This document shows, in pieces, positions 31,678-41,100 of a DNA stretch of 43,643 nucleotides. Both the position numbers and the translations under genes were made by a program. Under the pieces are notes generated by a model. The model did not search any database, was not told the DNA's origin, and saw only the letters and a list, made by a program, of their open reading frames with translations. Location of the stretch: NCBI GenBank assembly GCA_902464015.1, contig CABQHM010000029.1, positions 1 through 43,643 on the forward strand, read 5' to 3'. Source of the stretch: an uncultured Coriobacteriales bacterium (GTDB lineage Bacteria; Actinomycetota; Coriobacteriia; Coriobacteriales; UMGS124). Position 1 is the stretch's first letter. Every line of letters starts with the position of its first letter.

Positions 31678-32350
31678 GGCGGAGACACCCTTCTTCCTCA
31701 ACTTGCTGGTGCGGTGAGTATACCGCGCGAGGGCCAAGGAAGGTGATGTGGGCCACGACAAGCGTGCCCCACATCACCTCAAGCAGCCCACCCCTCTGGT
31801 GGTACAAGAGACCTCACGTGAAAATTTTCGATGTGGCAAGGCGACAGGAATAGGCTGGAGATGCCGACGAAAGACACAGTGTCGATGCCATAGCGGGCAA
31901 AAAAAGATTCAATATATAAGTATTTATATACACGACCACAGGAGGGGATTTTACTTCGCAGGACCCATGCCTAGAGCCACATGAGACCATGACAGACAAC
32001 GCGGAAGACCGTAGAAGACAACTCTCGGGATGACCCTCGCTTGGACAGTTAAACGCCAATCAAACGTGCGCGTTCTATCCAACGGGGCCTCACAAAAGAA
32101 ACTACCCAAGAGGGATTAGCAGCGAGAGGCATGGCCCCGCACAAACGCCTTTGCGCCCAGTCCTTCCGTTGGAAATCTCGCGCCGTAACCGTTGTAAGGC
32201 ACTGCCCATAACGTGCCACAGAGGAACGGCCCAAGCCGTCGTTAGACACGAAGCAAAGCGGCGGCTCGGCAAAATGGGCGGGCCGACATAACGCGAGTCG
32301 GAATGCCGCGCGGTCGCAAATGACCCTCGCGGGCTAAAACCAAGCAGAAC
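31678..32350. other. Long intergenic region, no gene supported
   Basis: 673 bp with no start/RBS-supported frame on either strand. Part of it (31895-31945) is strikingly AT-rich with TATATAAGTATTTATATA-like sequence and could be a promoter or a melted region. The remainder is GC-balanced with no repeats I could identify. Confidence 0.35.
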
Positions 32351-32396
32351 CAAAAAGGGGCGCCGGAGCCGCACCGCATGCGATTCCGGCGCCCCT
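32351..32396 (-). terminator. Intrinsic terminator after the flavodoxin gene
   Basis: AGGGGCGCCGGA (32356-32367) pairs perfectly with TCCGGCGCCCCT (32385-32396). On the minus strand TTTTT follows, 34 bp after the flavodoxin stop codon. Confidence 0.9.
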
Positions 32397-32429
32397 CGGC
32401 GGGCGTTCGTTTTGACTCAGCGAAAAGGC

Positions 32430-32915
32430 CTACAGACCCAACTCCTCGGCCCAAGCCCTGAGGGCTTCCTCGCTTGCGTCGGCTTCAAAACGCTTCGAGC
32501 CAACCCACTCGGCGGCAGGCGCTAGGGGCTCCAGGACCTCTTGGCTCTTGCCCATGTCACTTTCCCCCGACGTGGCAAAGAGAGCGATTTTCTTGCCCGC
32601 AAGGTCCGCGCCCTCGACGAAAGTGTCGACGATCGTGGGCGCCACGTACCACCAAATCGGGAAGCCGATGAAGACCTCGCCGTAGCCCGACAGGTCGGGA
32701 AGCTCACCCGCGATGGCCGGACGCGAGGACGGATCCTTCATCTCGAGAGTGCTGCGCGAGGTCTCGTCGCGCCAGTCGAGATCCGCCTCGGTGTAAGGAA
32801 CCGCGGGGGCAATCTCGTACACGTCGGCACCCACCGCATGCGCGAGGCGCTCCGCCATCGCCTTCGTAGTTCCGCCGTTTGCAGAGAAGTAAGCCACGAG
32901 CTTTTTGTCTGCCAT
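32430..32915 (-). CDS. Flavodoxin family protein
   Basis: A 161-residue FMN-binding electron carrier. ATG 32915 (MADKKLVAYF) has AAGGAG upstream. The phosphate-binding loop is FSANGGTTKAMAERLA (about 10-25). Aromatic residues flanking the flavin are in FIGFPIWWYVAPTIVDTF (about 81-98), and LFATSGESDMGKS (about 113-125) is the third loop. It belongs to the short flavodoxin_4-like group (flavin reductase or low-potential carrier) common in anaerobes. It is alone with its own terminator. It could serve radical SAM chemistry or exported reductases, but nothing in its position links it to either. Confidence 0.9.
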   Translation of the reverse strand: MADKKLVAYFSANGGTTKAMAERLAHAVGADVYEIAPAVPYTEADLDWRDETSRSTLEMKDPSSRPAIAGELPDLSGYGEVFIGFPIWWYVAPTIVDTFVEGADLAGKKIALFATSGESDMGKSQEVLEPLAPAAEWVGSKRFEADASEEALRAWAEELGL

Positions 32916-33519
32916 GGAGACTCCTTCCATCCCGTACGCGCACCGGTAAGGCGCGCGATCTCATGACGCATCGTACCCTTTGGGGCTCAGCATGACGCAA
33001 GAAAGATCCGCCATCGGGAAAAGTGAGGTGCCAGATATATACGAACATTTGTTCTTAATCGGGCAGACATGGCTCTTGCCAAAAATGGGCGAATAGACAA
33101 CTTTTGGCAAACGGCGATACGTAGCAGTCCACGGTGCGGCACGAAGGAAGAGTGTGAGCGATCACGAGAGAGGGATGTCTGAAGGAATCCAAAAAGGCGA
33201 TTTTGGACAGAATGAGCCACGTTTGAGAGCCAATGCATGCCTCAAGGCACAGATCCACAGTGCAAAATAATCTTTACTTGAGACTTTAAGGTTAGAGTTT
33301 TGCCCAAAAATGGCTGCCGGTGGCGGCCGAAGTTGAATTCGCTCTTCCTTCTCCAGACACACTGCGATTGAAATTTGCCCGAGTCTCTCAATCGTTAACC
33401 AATCCATCCAAGGACGGATCGTTTTCATCAATTGATGTGAGCACACAGATGTCATCACATCAAGCATTTTCGACATGTACGTCAGCAGTGCATTAAAATA
33501 CCAGGTAAATAGCCATGTA
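32916..33519. other. Non-coding region with inverted repeats
   Basis: No gene supported. Two perfect inverted repeats are present: TTGCCAAAA (33076-33084) with TTTTGGCAA (33102-33110), and TCCAAAA (33188-33194) with TTTTGGA (33201-33207). The base composition drops from here to about 33.9 kb, marking the left side of the plasmid-like module. Confidence 0.4.
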
Positions 33520-33725
33520 AAAGGCGTTTACGTCAATAACGTCCTGCTTTACGGCATCCTCACCTGTCTGATTTCCATCAGTGATTGCCGTAAAACAGCG
33601 GCAACCATCGCGTTGACGTCAAGAACGGAAACTCTTTACGGGTCATAATTCCTACATAAACAGTACACGTAAAAGCGTTTAGGGAAACGCGTTTTTGACG
33701 TGAGGTGTCGTAAGGCTTTCGCCAA
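33520..33725. repeat. CGT-motif cluster upstream of the winged-helix gene
   Basis: AT-rich sequence with repeated TTTACGTCAATAACGT-, TTGACGTCAA-, CACGTAAAAG- and TTGACGTG-like sites. In the right half the CG steps fall at 33668, 33676, 33688, 33699, 33709 and 33720, a rough 8-12 bp rhythm. The motifs resemble those of the regular array at 37137-37755, suggesting the same protein binds both. Confidence 0.5.
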
Positions 33726-33811
33726 AGCAAAGCAGCTTTGCGTTCATAAACGAAAACAGCCAGCTTGATCACGAGCACGGTGGCCTCATGAACAAACTGG
33801 CTGCTAGTACC

Positions 33812-33982
33812 TGCTATAATTCGTTGCGTCGTAGGTGTTACCAGCACCTGCGGCCTAGTCGCAAACTCCAACCAGCTGCGAGAACAACGCTATAGCACCT
33901 CTGCATGATAGCACACGCAAGTGTGCTGTTGTGTTTTGCTGTGCTCCACGTGTATTCGCAGCCTCGAGAGAGGCTGTTTTTG
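33812..33982 (+). promoter_or_regulatory. Extended -10 promoter and structured leader of the winged-helix gene
   Basis: TGCTATAAT (33812-33820) is an extended -10 element, giving a start near 33827 and a leader of about 155 nt. The leader holds AGCACAC-GCAA-GTGTGCT (33910-33927) and CAGCCTC-GAGA-GAGGCTG (33959-33976), both 7-bp stems with GNRA tetraloops. The second is followed by TTTTTG and ends six bases before the ATG at 33983, so it looks like an intrinsic terminator overlapping the RBS GAGAGG. An AGGTG/CACCT pair lies near the leader's 5' end. This is an attenuator-like arrangement. Confidence 0.55.
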
Positions 33983-35569
33983 ATGATTGAGGCTTTCGGT
34001 ACAGAGGCATGGGAGGTGAGGTCAGCCGCCCTGTGTCTATCTCCAGTAGACCTTGAGGGTTTGGACAACGACCTCACTTCTTCCCATGGCTCGGGGTACC
34101 GCTACCTCAGTCTCAAGGCGCAGGCCCTTCTTGACGGGACGCGCTCCCCCAACCCCCATCCCCACTGCGGCCGCTGGGCCTTCGACATTGACGGCTTCGT
34201 CTTTGTCACCGCCATTCCCTATGACAGCGCTTCGCGCTCGCGCGGCGCCCGCGAAGCGCGTGAGATTCTTGATGCCACGCTTACGCGCGCGCTGGATCTC
34301 GCTCAGGCAAACGAGTGGGGCACTTCGAATCACACTCTTCTCGAGACTCGCAACGGCACGCGCCGCGATGCCACACAGGCGTCTGGTGTGGCGGCGAGGG
34401 TCTCCGATCCCACCGTTGTCTCCAACACGCGCGAGGCCCTCTCGGCTCGCTCCCGCCGCACCGTGACGGCCGCTGGGATTTGCTCCCAGAGCAAGATCGA
34501 CGCATCCTCGCGACGCGACGCGGCACCCACGGCAACGGGTCGCACGGCTGCCGGAAGCTCCGATCGCTCCCCCATCGCCGGCAACCACCAACCCGATACG
34601 CGCGCTCTCGATGCGGCCCTCGACGCCGCGCATTACACGCGCCTCCCCCAGTGGACGCTCTCGGGTGAGCTTGCCCTCACCGTCTCAGAGCGCATCCTTC
34701 TCGCCGACGCTCTGGACGTCATGGGATCGGGTTCCTCCCTTTCTTACAAAGCCGATCGCGCCCGCATCTACGCGCGCACCGGCCTCAAGGCATCCACCGC
34801 CACGGCGGCCCTCAGGGGCCTCTGCGCAAAGCGTCTTCTGCTGCCTGTCACCGGGGCCCGCGGCCGTTTCACGGTGGCCTGGCCCGAGCTTGCCGCATTC
34901 GCTAGACAGAGCAAGGAGGGCACTCGCGCAACGGGCTCGGCGCTCACTGAGGCTGACGTGAGGCGCCGTCTCAGCGACACCAACCGAAGCTTGGCGCTGC
35001 CCGTGTGGGCGGTGCAGCTGTGCGGTGCAACCGAGGCCGCGCTCGTCTTGGCCAAGGCTTGGGCCGTCGGTCACGGCGGTGGCGACGGGTGCCTCTGGGC
35101 AGCCGGCACAACGCTCTCCACGTGGCTCCCCGGCAACGAAAGGTCTCTCAGGAGGGCCCGCGCGAGCCTGGCCCAGGATGGCTTGGCGCAAGCAACGGCG
35201 CAGTATAGTTATAGCCGTTTATACAATTACGGAATTGCCCGCAACAAGACAGTCGAGATCTGCGTGACCGCCCTCATGATTGCCCGTGCCCTTGTTGTGC
35301 GTGGCATCGACTTCGGGGCCGACCTCACCGCCATCGCGGCTTCCTTCTTCAACGGCGATGTCTCCGTGCGACTCGACGCAGCCACCTGGGATGCGCAGCG
35401 CGCCTCCTGGACGTACGCACGTCGCGTGCGTCGAGCACTCGCCATGCTCGCCCTTCAGGGCTCCCCTGCCGCCCTGTGCGCCCGCACCATGGTGGACGCC
35501 GGTACAACATCACGTGAGACCGCGCCATGGCGCACAAGCCTCCTCAAGGCGCTCCCTCCGGCCGCATAG
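33983..35569 (+). CDS. Winged-helix protein, possible plasmid-type replication initiator
   Basis: A 528-residue soluble protein. ATG 33983 (MIEAFGTEAW) was preferred to an in-frame ATG at 33905, because GAGAGG is just upstream and the earlier start would lie inside the leader hairpins. I do not recognise the N-terminal 120 residues. Residues about 120-210 are Ser/Thr/Arg/Ala-rich and probably disordered. Residues about 222-300 look like a winged helix (LTVSERILLADALDVMGSG, then RTGLKASTATAALRGLCAKR), and about 335-420 may be a second one (WAAGTTLSTWLPGNERSLRR). Two winged helices, an upstream motif cluster and an attenuator-like leader are what plasmid Rep proteins have, and a KfrA/StbA-like gene is nearby. 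No relaxase or integrase is present. A phage-type replication or regulatory protein is the main alternative. Confidence 0.5.
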   Translation: MIEAFGTEAWEVRSAALCLSPVDLEGLDNDLTSSHGSGYRYLSLKAQALLDGTRSPNPHPHCGRWAFDIDGFVFVTAIPYDSASRSRGAREAREILDATLTRALDLAQANEWGTSNHTLLETRNGTRRDATQASGVAARVSDPTVVSNTREALSARSRRTVTAAGICSQSKIDASSRRDAAPTATGRTAAGSSDRSPIAGNHQPDTRALDAALDAAHYTRLPQWTLSGELALTVSERILLADALDVMGSGSSLSYKADRARIYARTGLKASTATAALRGLCAKRLLLPVTGARGRFTVAWPELAAFARQSKEGTRATGSALTEADVRRRLSDTNRSLALPVWAVQLCGATEAALVLAKAWAVGHGGGDGCLWAAGTTLSTWLPGNERSLRRARASLAQDGLAQATAQYSYSRLYNYGIARNKTVEICVTALMIARALVVRGIDFGADLTAIAASFFNGDVSVRLDAATWDAQRASWTYARRVRRALAMLALQGSPAALCARTMVDAGTTSRETAPWRTSLLKALPPAA

Positions 35570-36423
35570 GATAAGACGCCCCCCAACAAACCAAGACACA
35601 CTCCTGAGCCGGCAACCCCGGTGTCGGTGGCGCATGCGTCGCAACCCCCTCTCACACACCGTCCAGTCCGCGTGGCAGCCAAGGGCTCGCCCCCGAGCGG
35701 GCGATCGCTCATGAGCCAACCACCAAAACAAGCAAACGACTGCGAGAGAAGAAAAGAGCGCGGACCCCAGAGCCAAATACATACCGCTTGGCGTGACAGA
35801 TACATACCGCACGTTCAAACACCGCACGCAAATAGAGACCGCAATTCTCCTTAAGGTCTATCACTCCCCTATCTACATTCCTTAAAAGAAAAAGCTTTTG
35901 AAAACGAAACAGGAACAACAGGATGCTGGCTTGGAGGGTTGCACGAAGGGAGATGAATCATTGAAGAGCAAGGGCGACTAAAGTCAGCTAGTGCTTGGAT
36001 CATGACATACGCAACCGCTGACGCAATATGGTCCCAGTAAGGGGTCGTGTGAGTCAGGAAGCCTCTCAGCGTTTCTCTGCGAGTCCCTGGGTAGCGCAGA
36101 CAAGCAACACGCTCAATCAGGCTAGCCACATCAATCGTTGTTTTCATTCTGAACAGCCCCCATGGCCTCCCCAAGGCTGGAGGCGGAAGACTTCCGTGTA
36201 ATTGAGCCTTGCGTTCTCTATCTGCCTAGACGCAACGCTTCTCGTCGCGGGCTCCATGGGATGATCCCTCGTTTGAGAGAACCTGTGAACGAGACTCACA
36301 GACGCGGCCTGCTGTGGCTGCAGTTAGTTACAAGGTGCCAGACGAATGGATGTTGGCAGTCTGGCCGTAGATGCTATCGCACGGGTGAACAGGGTTAGAA
36401 GCATGGCTGAGAACGGCGCGCAA
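35570..36423. other. Region between the two module genes; possible small minus-strand gene
   Basis: Mostly no recognisable gene. One minus-strand frame, ATG 36147 to stop at 35869 (92 residues, MKTTIDVASLIERVACLRYP at the start), reads like a soluble protein, but its RBS is unclear and I know no relatives. TCGCCC/GGGCGA (about 35687-35704) is a small hairpin. Confidence 0.3.
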
Positions 36424-36459
36424 AGAAGGCCGTCTTCCGGTTTGGAATGACGGCCTTCT
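36424..36459 (-). terminator. Terminator hairpin after the HTH/coiled-coil gene
   Basis: AGAAGGCCGTC (36424-36434) pairs perfectly with GACGGCCTTCT (36449-36459). On the minus strand TTCTTTG surrounds the end, a short U tract, 70 bp after the stop codon. Confidence 0.6.
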
Positions 36460-36528
36460 GAGCAATCTCGTGCATATATATGCGTATATGTATGACTATG
36501 CGCGGAACTGAGAGCAAGGAGCTCCTTA

Positions 36529-37104
36529 CTACTCCCCTGCCTCATCCTTTTTGGCGGGCATACCCAAGAGCCTGCGCCAAAAAGGAACCTTGGGAGCGTT
36601 GAGTGCCTCTGTGGTGCGCTTGACGAGCTCGTCATAGCGGGCACGCTCTGCCTCGACCTTGTCGTCGAGCTTTTCGACGCGCTCCCCCAGTTCCCGCACC
36701 TGGTCGGTAAGCAGCTCGATCTTCTCGTCCTTGGCCTTGAGGAGCATTTCGTTCTTCTCGGCCTCTGCCTTCAGAACGCGGTCCATGAGCTGCTGCACGG
36801 TGTCTTGGATTGACTCTTTTTCCTGCTCAGAGGGCAATTTTGCACGCACGACACGCTTTTTGGGGACCTGCGAGACGGGGTTGTCCTCCCCTGTTTCGCC
36901 CTCTGCGGCTGGCGTAACCTGCTTTACGAGGCCTTTTTTGGTGAGCTTGTCGGCGACTGCCTGCGTGAGCCAGTCGTCCATGATGGTTGTGCGGTTCTCT
37001 ACGGTGCGATGGGACTTGTCCGGATCGAGTTCGTCGGCCACTTTGATAACCGTTGGCTTCGAGACGCCCGTGGTTTTGACGATATCGCTGTAGGTGGCCT
37101 GCAC
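36529..37104 (-). CDS. HTH/coiled-coil DNA-binding protein, KfrA/StbA-like
   Basis: A 191-residue protein starting at GTG 37104 with AAAGGA seven bases upstream. Residues about 3-30 (TYSDIVKTTGVSKPTVIKVA) form an HTH. A charged segment (about 30-85) follows, then a long coiled coil (about 90-170) very rich in Glu, Lys, Leu and Arg (KAEAEKNEMLLKAKDEKIEL), ending in a basic patch (FWRRLLGMPAKKDE). This layout, an N-terminal DNA-binding head on a coiled-coil tail, is that of KfrA-type plasmid stability proteins. Its promoter overlaps a dense array of 10-bp-spaced CGT motifs, which it probably binds and through which it represses itself. Confidence in the layout is high; the specific role (partition, copy control or nucleoid-like filament) is inference. 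Confidence 0.72.
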   Translation of the reverse strand: MQATYSDIVKTTGVSKPTVIKVADELDPDKSHRTVENRTTIMDDWLTQAVADKLTKKGLVKQVTPAAEGETGEDNPVSQVPKKRVVRAKLPSEQEKESIQDTVQQLMDRVLKAEAEKNEMLLKAKDEKIELLTDQVRELGERVEKLDDKVEAERARYDELVKRTTEALNAPKVPFWRRLLGMPAKKDEAGE

Positions 37105-37136
37105 GGGATGGTCCTTTCGAAGTTTGGAACTCTTCC

Positions 37137-37755
37137 TTACGTAAAGCTAACGTCAATTGACGTGATTTTACAACTATATAAAGCAGATGCAAGGCATATA
37201 CCAGCATCTTTTCGAAACGGAGGGGTTTTCCTTAACGTGATTTTACGTATAAAAACGTAAGTTTTCGTAAATTACGTCAATTCCATTAATTCACGTTAAC
37301 TAACGTAAAGGACCATAAAGCACTTTCAAGAAACTTAGTTTACGTTAAATTGTCGTTTTCGTCAATATACGTTTATTTACGTTAAGCAGTTTACGCATAT
37401 ACGAAAAGGAGCCGGAACCTCTTGAAGATTCCGCCAGGGGTCATTTACGCAATTTTCCGTCAAATGACGTTAAAATTTACGTTAACGTCAGTTTTCGTTA
37501 AGTAACGTCAATATGCGTAAGCTAACGTAAAGTAGCGTTAAGTTATAAAAGCAGCAGGTAAGTAGGCATATTTTAAACTAGTGAGGCTGTAAGTAAGGGA
37601 GCAAGCAAGTAAGTTTAAGTCTGATGTCGTCAAACACGTAAACTGTTTACGACAATTGACAAAGGCTTTCGGGCCCGTGGCAAGCCCTTGAGAAGTGCCT
37701 GCCGAGCAGTCGTTCAGTAAAAAGGAACGTAAAGCCATACGTAAACAAACGTAAA
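37137..37755. repeat. Helically phased 10-bp CGT array
   Basis: AT-rich DNA with more than 25 copies of a motif close to TNACGTNAA, read in either direction, whose CG steps repeat about every 10 bp. Runs: 37140, 37151, 37161; 37236, 37246, 37256, 37266, 37275, then 37294, 37304; 37448, 37458, 37468; and 37486, 37496, 37506, 37516, 37526, 37536 with exact 10-bp steps. At several expected positions a decayed copy (CA for CG) fills the gap. A 7-1-7 palindrome (CGTAAAC-T-GTTTACG) is at 37637-37651, and further copies lie at 37728, 37740 and 37750. All sites fall on one face of the helix. It resembles plasmid centromere or iteron DNA, though with a shorter unit than typical iterons. Confidence 0.8.
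37165..37192 (-). promoter_or_regulatory. Candidate promoter of the HTH/coiled-coil gene
   Basis: On the minus strand TTGCAT (37187-37192) and TAAAAT (37165-37170) are 16 bp apart. CGT motifs at 37137-37163 cover the expected start site, which fits autorepression. Confidence 0.45.
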
Positions 37756-38167
37756 GAGGCTACGGCACGGTTCGAAACATTGCCAGACGAGCCGCATCAT
37801 GGTCGCGGGGGGGCAAAGGGCGCGGGCGCCACTGCGACGGCCGCAAGAGAATGAGAGGGCAGAGTTAGGGTCTCGTGCAGGGGAGTGCCTGCTGGGCCTG
37901 ACAGGGACAGGCCGGCTTGCATGGTAAGCGGAATCCAGCTGTTGAGCTGTCGCCGTGATAGACGGATAGGGGTCCTGGCGCGGGCACCATCAGTTGGTAT
38001 GGCACCCGATGGGGCAAAGGGCACCCGTGCGTCAAACTCAGGCGGCCTCAGTGCGGCAGCAAGCGATAGGGGAGAGGGGGACGTTCTCTTCCTGAGGCCC
38101 CCGTTCGCCTTCATGCGTGGATGCCTCGTTGGCTAGATCCTGGGGAAATCCCTCTCCCCAGAGCTTC
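37756..38167. other. GC-rich intergenic region
   Basis: No gene I can support. A minus-strand frame at 37797-38114 (105 residues) is low-complexity Pro/Ala/Ser/Leu with a poor RBS. GGCCTCA (38044-38050) and TGAGGCC (38093-38099) could form a long-range hairpin that helps end the helicase transcript. Confidence 0.3.
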
Positions 38168-41100
38168 TTACTCGGTCTCGTGGTCGAGCAGTGCCAGGAC
38201 GTCTTCCCTCGAGAGAGACGTGGAACCCACGCCCTCGCCGCCCAGCACGCTTTCGGCCAGGTCGTGCTTACGTTCTTGCATCTGCAGGATGCGCTCCTCG
38301 ATTGTGTCTTGGCAGATGAGCTTGAACACGCTCACGGCCTGTGTCTGCCCGATACGGTGCGCGCGGTCGGTTGCCTGGTTCTGGGCTGACACGTTCCACC
38401 AGGGGTCATAGTGGATGACGACGTCTGCCGCGGTGAGGTTGAGACCCACGCCGCCTGCTTTCAGTGAGATGAGGAAGACTGGCACATCGCCTGTCTGGAA
38501 CGTGTCCACCAGCCTTGCGCGCTCCTCCTTGCTCGTGGCTCCCGTGAGTGTGAGCGAGGCGATCTTGGCTGCCACCAAGCGTTCCTCGATGAGTGCGAGC
38601 ATGCTTGTGAACTGCGAGAACAGTAGAACCTTGTGCCCGGCATCCACGGCGTTGTGCAGAAGCTCCATACAGGTGTCGAGTTTGGCCGAGCCTCCCGCGT
38701 ACTCATCGTAGAAAAGGCGAGGGTCGCAGCAAATCTGGCGCAGCTTCGTGAGCTCGGCGAGAATCTTGAGCTTGTTCTCCTTAAACTCCTTGGGCGTGTT
38801 CTCGTGCTGCAGCTGCAACGCCAGCCTGTCTTGGTTGGCCTTGTACAGCTTGTCCTGTTCGCCAGCCATGCGCGCATACACGACACTTTCGTTTTTCTCT
38901 GGCAGATCTGCCAGCACGTCGGCCTTGAGTCTGCGCAGGATAAACGGGGCGACCATGCACTGCAGCCGGTGTGCCGAGTCGCCCTCGCGGGCTTCCACCG
39001 GCCCGGCGAAGCGCTTGGAGAACGAATCCATGCTGCCCAGGATGCCTGGCATGAGGAAGTCGAAGATGCTCCACAGCTCGATGAGGCGGTTCTCGATGGG
39101 CGTGCCCGTGAGCGCCAGGCGAGTGTCGGCCTGCAGGCATTTCACCGCTTTGGCCACCTGGGTGCCGGGGTTCTTGATGTAATGGGCTTCGTCGAGCACC
39201 GCGCGCGCGAAGCGAATGCCTGCATATGACTCGATGTCGCGCTTGAGCAGGTCGTAGGACGTCACGAGCACGTCATGGGAGGTCGCGGCGCCAATCGCTG
39301 CGATCCGTGCCACCTTGGTACCGACCACGGCTGCGGCATCGAGCTGCGGGGCGAAGCGGGTGAGCTCCGCCATCCAGTTGTACACGAGCGATGCGGGACA
39401 CACCACAAGAGAGGGGCGGGCGCTGCCCGCTTCTTTACGAGCGAGGATGTGGGTGATGACCTGCAGGGTCTTTCCCAAACCCATGTCGTCGGCCAGGATG
39501 CCGCCGAAACCGAAGCGCTCCAGCGTCTCGAGCCAGCGAAAACCTTCTTCCTGGTAGGGGCGCAAAATCCCGCTCAGCGAGGCCGGTACGTCGAAATCCG
39601 CGTCTCCATACGTGTCGAAGTCGCGCACGACTTTGCGAAATGCCGCATTGCGCTCCAGACGCACCCCGGAGGCCTTTTTGAGCAGCGCGTCTACAAACAG
39701 CGTGCGGTTCGAGGGCAGGCCCACGCCGTCGCCCGCCATCTGCACCGCGTCGATGCCCAGGCTCTCGGCGAGGGCGTTCACCTCGCGCAGGCTGTCGCCC
39801 AGCTTGACGATGTCGCCGCTGGACAGGCGCACAAACTTCTGCTTGCGCTTGTACGAGTCGAGGAAGAGCATCAGGTCGCGGGGCGACATGCCGCTCGCGT
39901 CCACCTGAAGGTCGAGAAGGCCGCTCTTGAGCGTCGCCTTGACGCGCACCTGCGGGCTGCCCTGCGCCTTGATGGCGCGCAGACGCTCGCTCACCATCAC
40001 ATCGCCCAGTTCTCCCAGCTCAGCCAGGCCGTCGGTGAGCAGGATATAGAGCAGCTCGTCGTCGCTTTCGTCAAAGCCGGGCATCAGGGCACCGCCCGGG
40101 AAGTACTCCTCCACGATGTCCTGCACGTGATACTCGGCCACAAGGTCGCGCGCGGGCTGGCCGGGGCGCTGCGGCTCGTACAGGCTTGCCCGCCAGTCGT
40201 CATAAGCCACGGTTGCCCGGCAGGTCACCTCGCCGTCCTCCATGCCCACCTTGAACGAGAATTCCGGCACGGGCGGGCAGAAGGAGTCGAGGGCCTCGGC
40301 CCCCACAAGATGTGTGCAGCCGCGCAGGGTGGGCAGGACCGTGCGACAGAAGTCGCCCAGGTCGGTGGTGCCGATATGTAGGGCGCCGCGGGCGGGGAGC
40401 AGGCTCGAGAAGAACCCGCCGCCAGCACGCATGAACTCGTCGCTGCAGCGCCACGCATGGGCGTCATCCACAATATACATGCGCTCGACGTCGGACAGGC
40501 ACTGTAAGTTCGAAGGAAGTCGCAGGTCAAAGCCGCCGTCGTTGGCCGGGCGCACTTCGGCCTCTATGGTGGGGTTGCCGTGCAGCACCTCAACCTGGCA
40601 TACGATGTCCTTGCCCTGCACGTAGTTGTACCCGAATCCAAACGTGATGCTGCCGCCCTGCATGAGGTCGAGCACGTCGATTGCGTCGACGGGGGAGAGG
40701 GGCAGCTCCTTGATGTCGGTGCCGCGCCCTGCCTGCATGTACTGCCAGCGCGAGCTGAAAAGGGCCTGCTGGGTGTCCACGATGCGCGTGATGATGTCGA
40801 GCAGCTTGCAGGCTCGCTCGGTGAGGTTGCCGGGCAGGTACGTAAGCGTGAGGTTCTTGCCATGGGTAACCTGGGCTCCTGTTTTCCAGGCATGCACGAG
40901 GTCGCCCATGTTCTTGACGACATAGCAGGCCTTGCCGCGCCGCACCTTGAGTCGCAGGCACAGCGTGCCGTCGAACCCATATGGGCTGCTCGGTGGGATG
41001 ATGGAGACCTCGAAGTCGGCCGGTTCCAGGTTCAGCTCAGCTTCTTCGGTATCGTGCCTGCGCCGCGTGCGCGCCGCCTCGTCTGCACGCTGTTGGGTGA

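Noticed and set aside
33162..33476. 104-codon minus-strand frame in the gap before the module
   Set aside because: No RBS, no family resemblance, and it runs through inverted repeats.
33898..33982. Known riboswitch class in the leader of the winged-helix gene
   Set aside because: Only simple GNRA-capped hairpins are seen; no match to a riboswitch core that I recognise.
37137..37755. CRISPR array
   Set aside because: The repeats are about 10 bp with no unique spacers and no cas genes; they are phased binding motifs.
37797..38114. 105-codon minus-strand frame
   Set aside because: Low-complexity composition and no usable RBS; it is listed only as part of an intergenic region.
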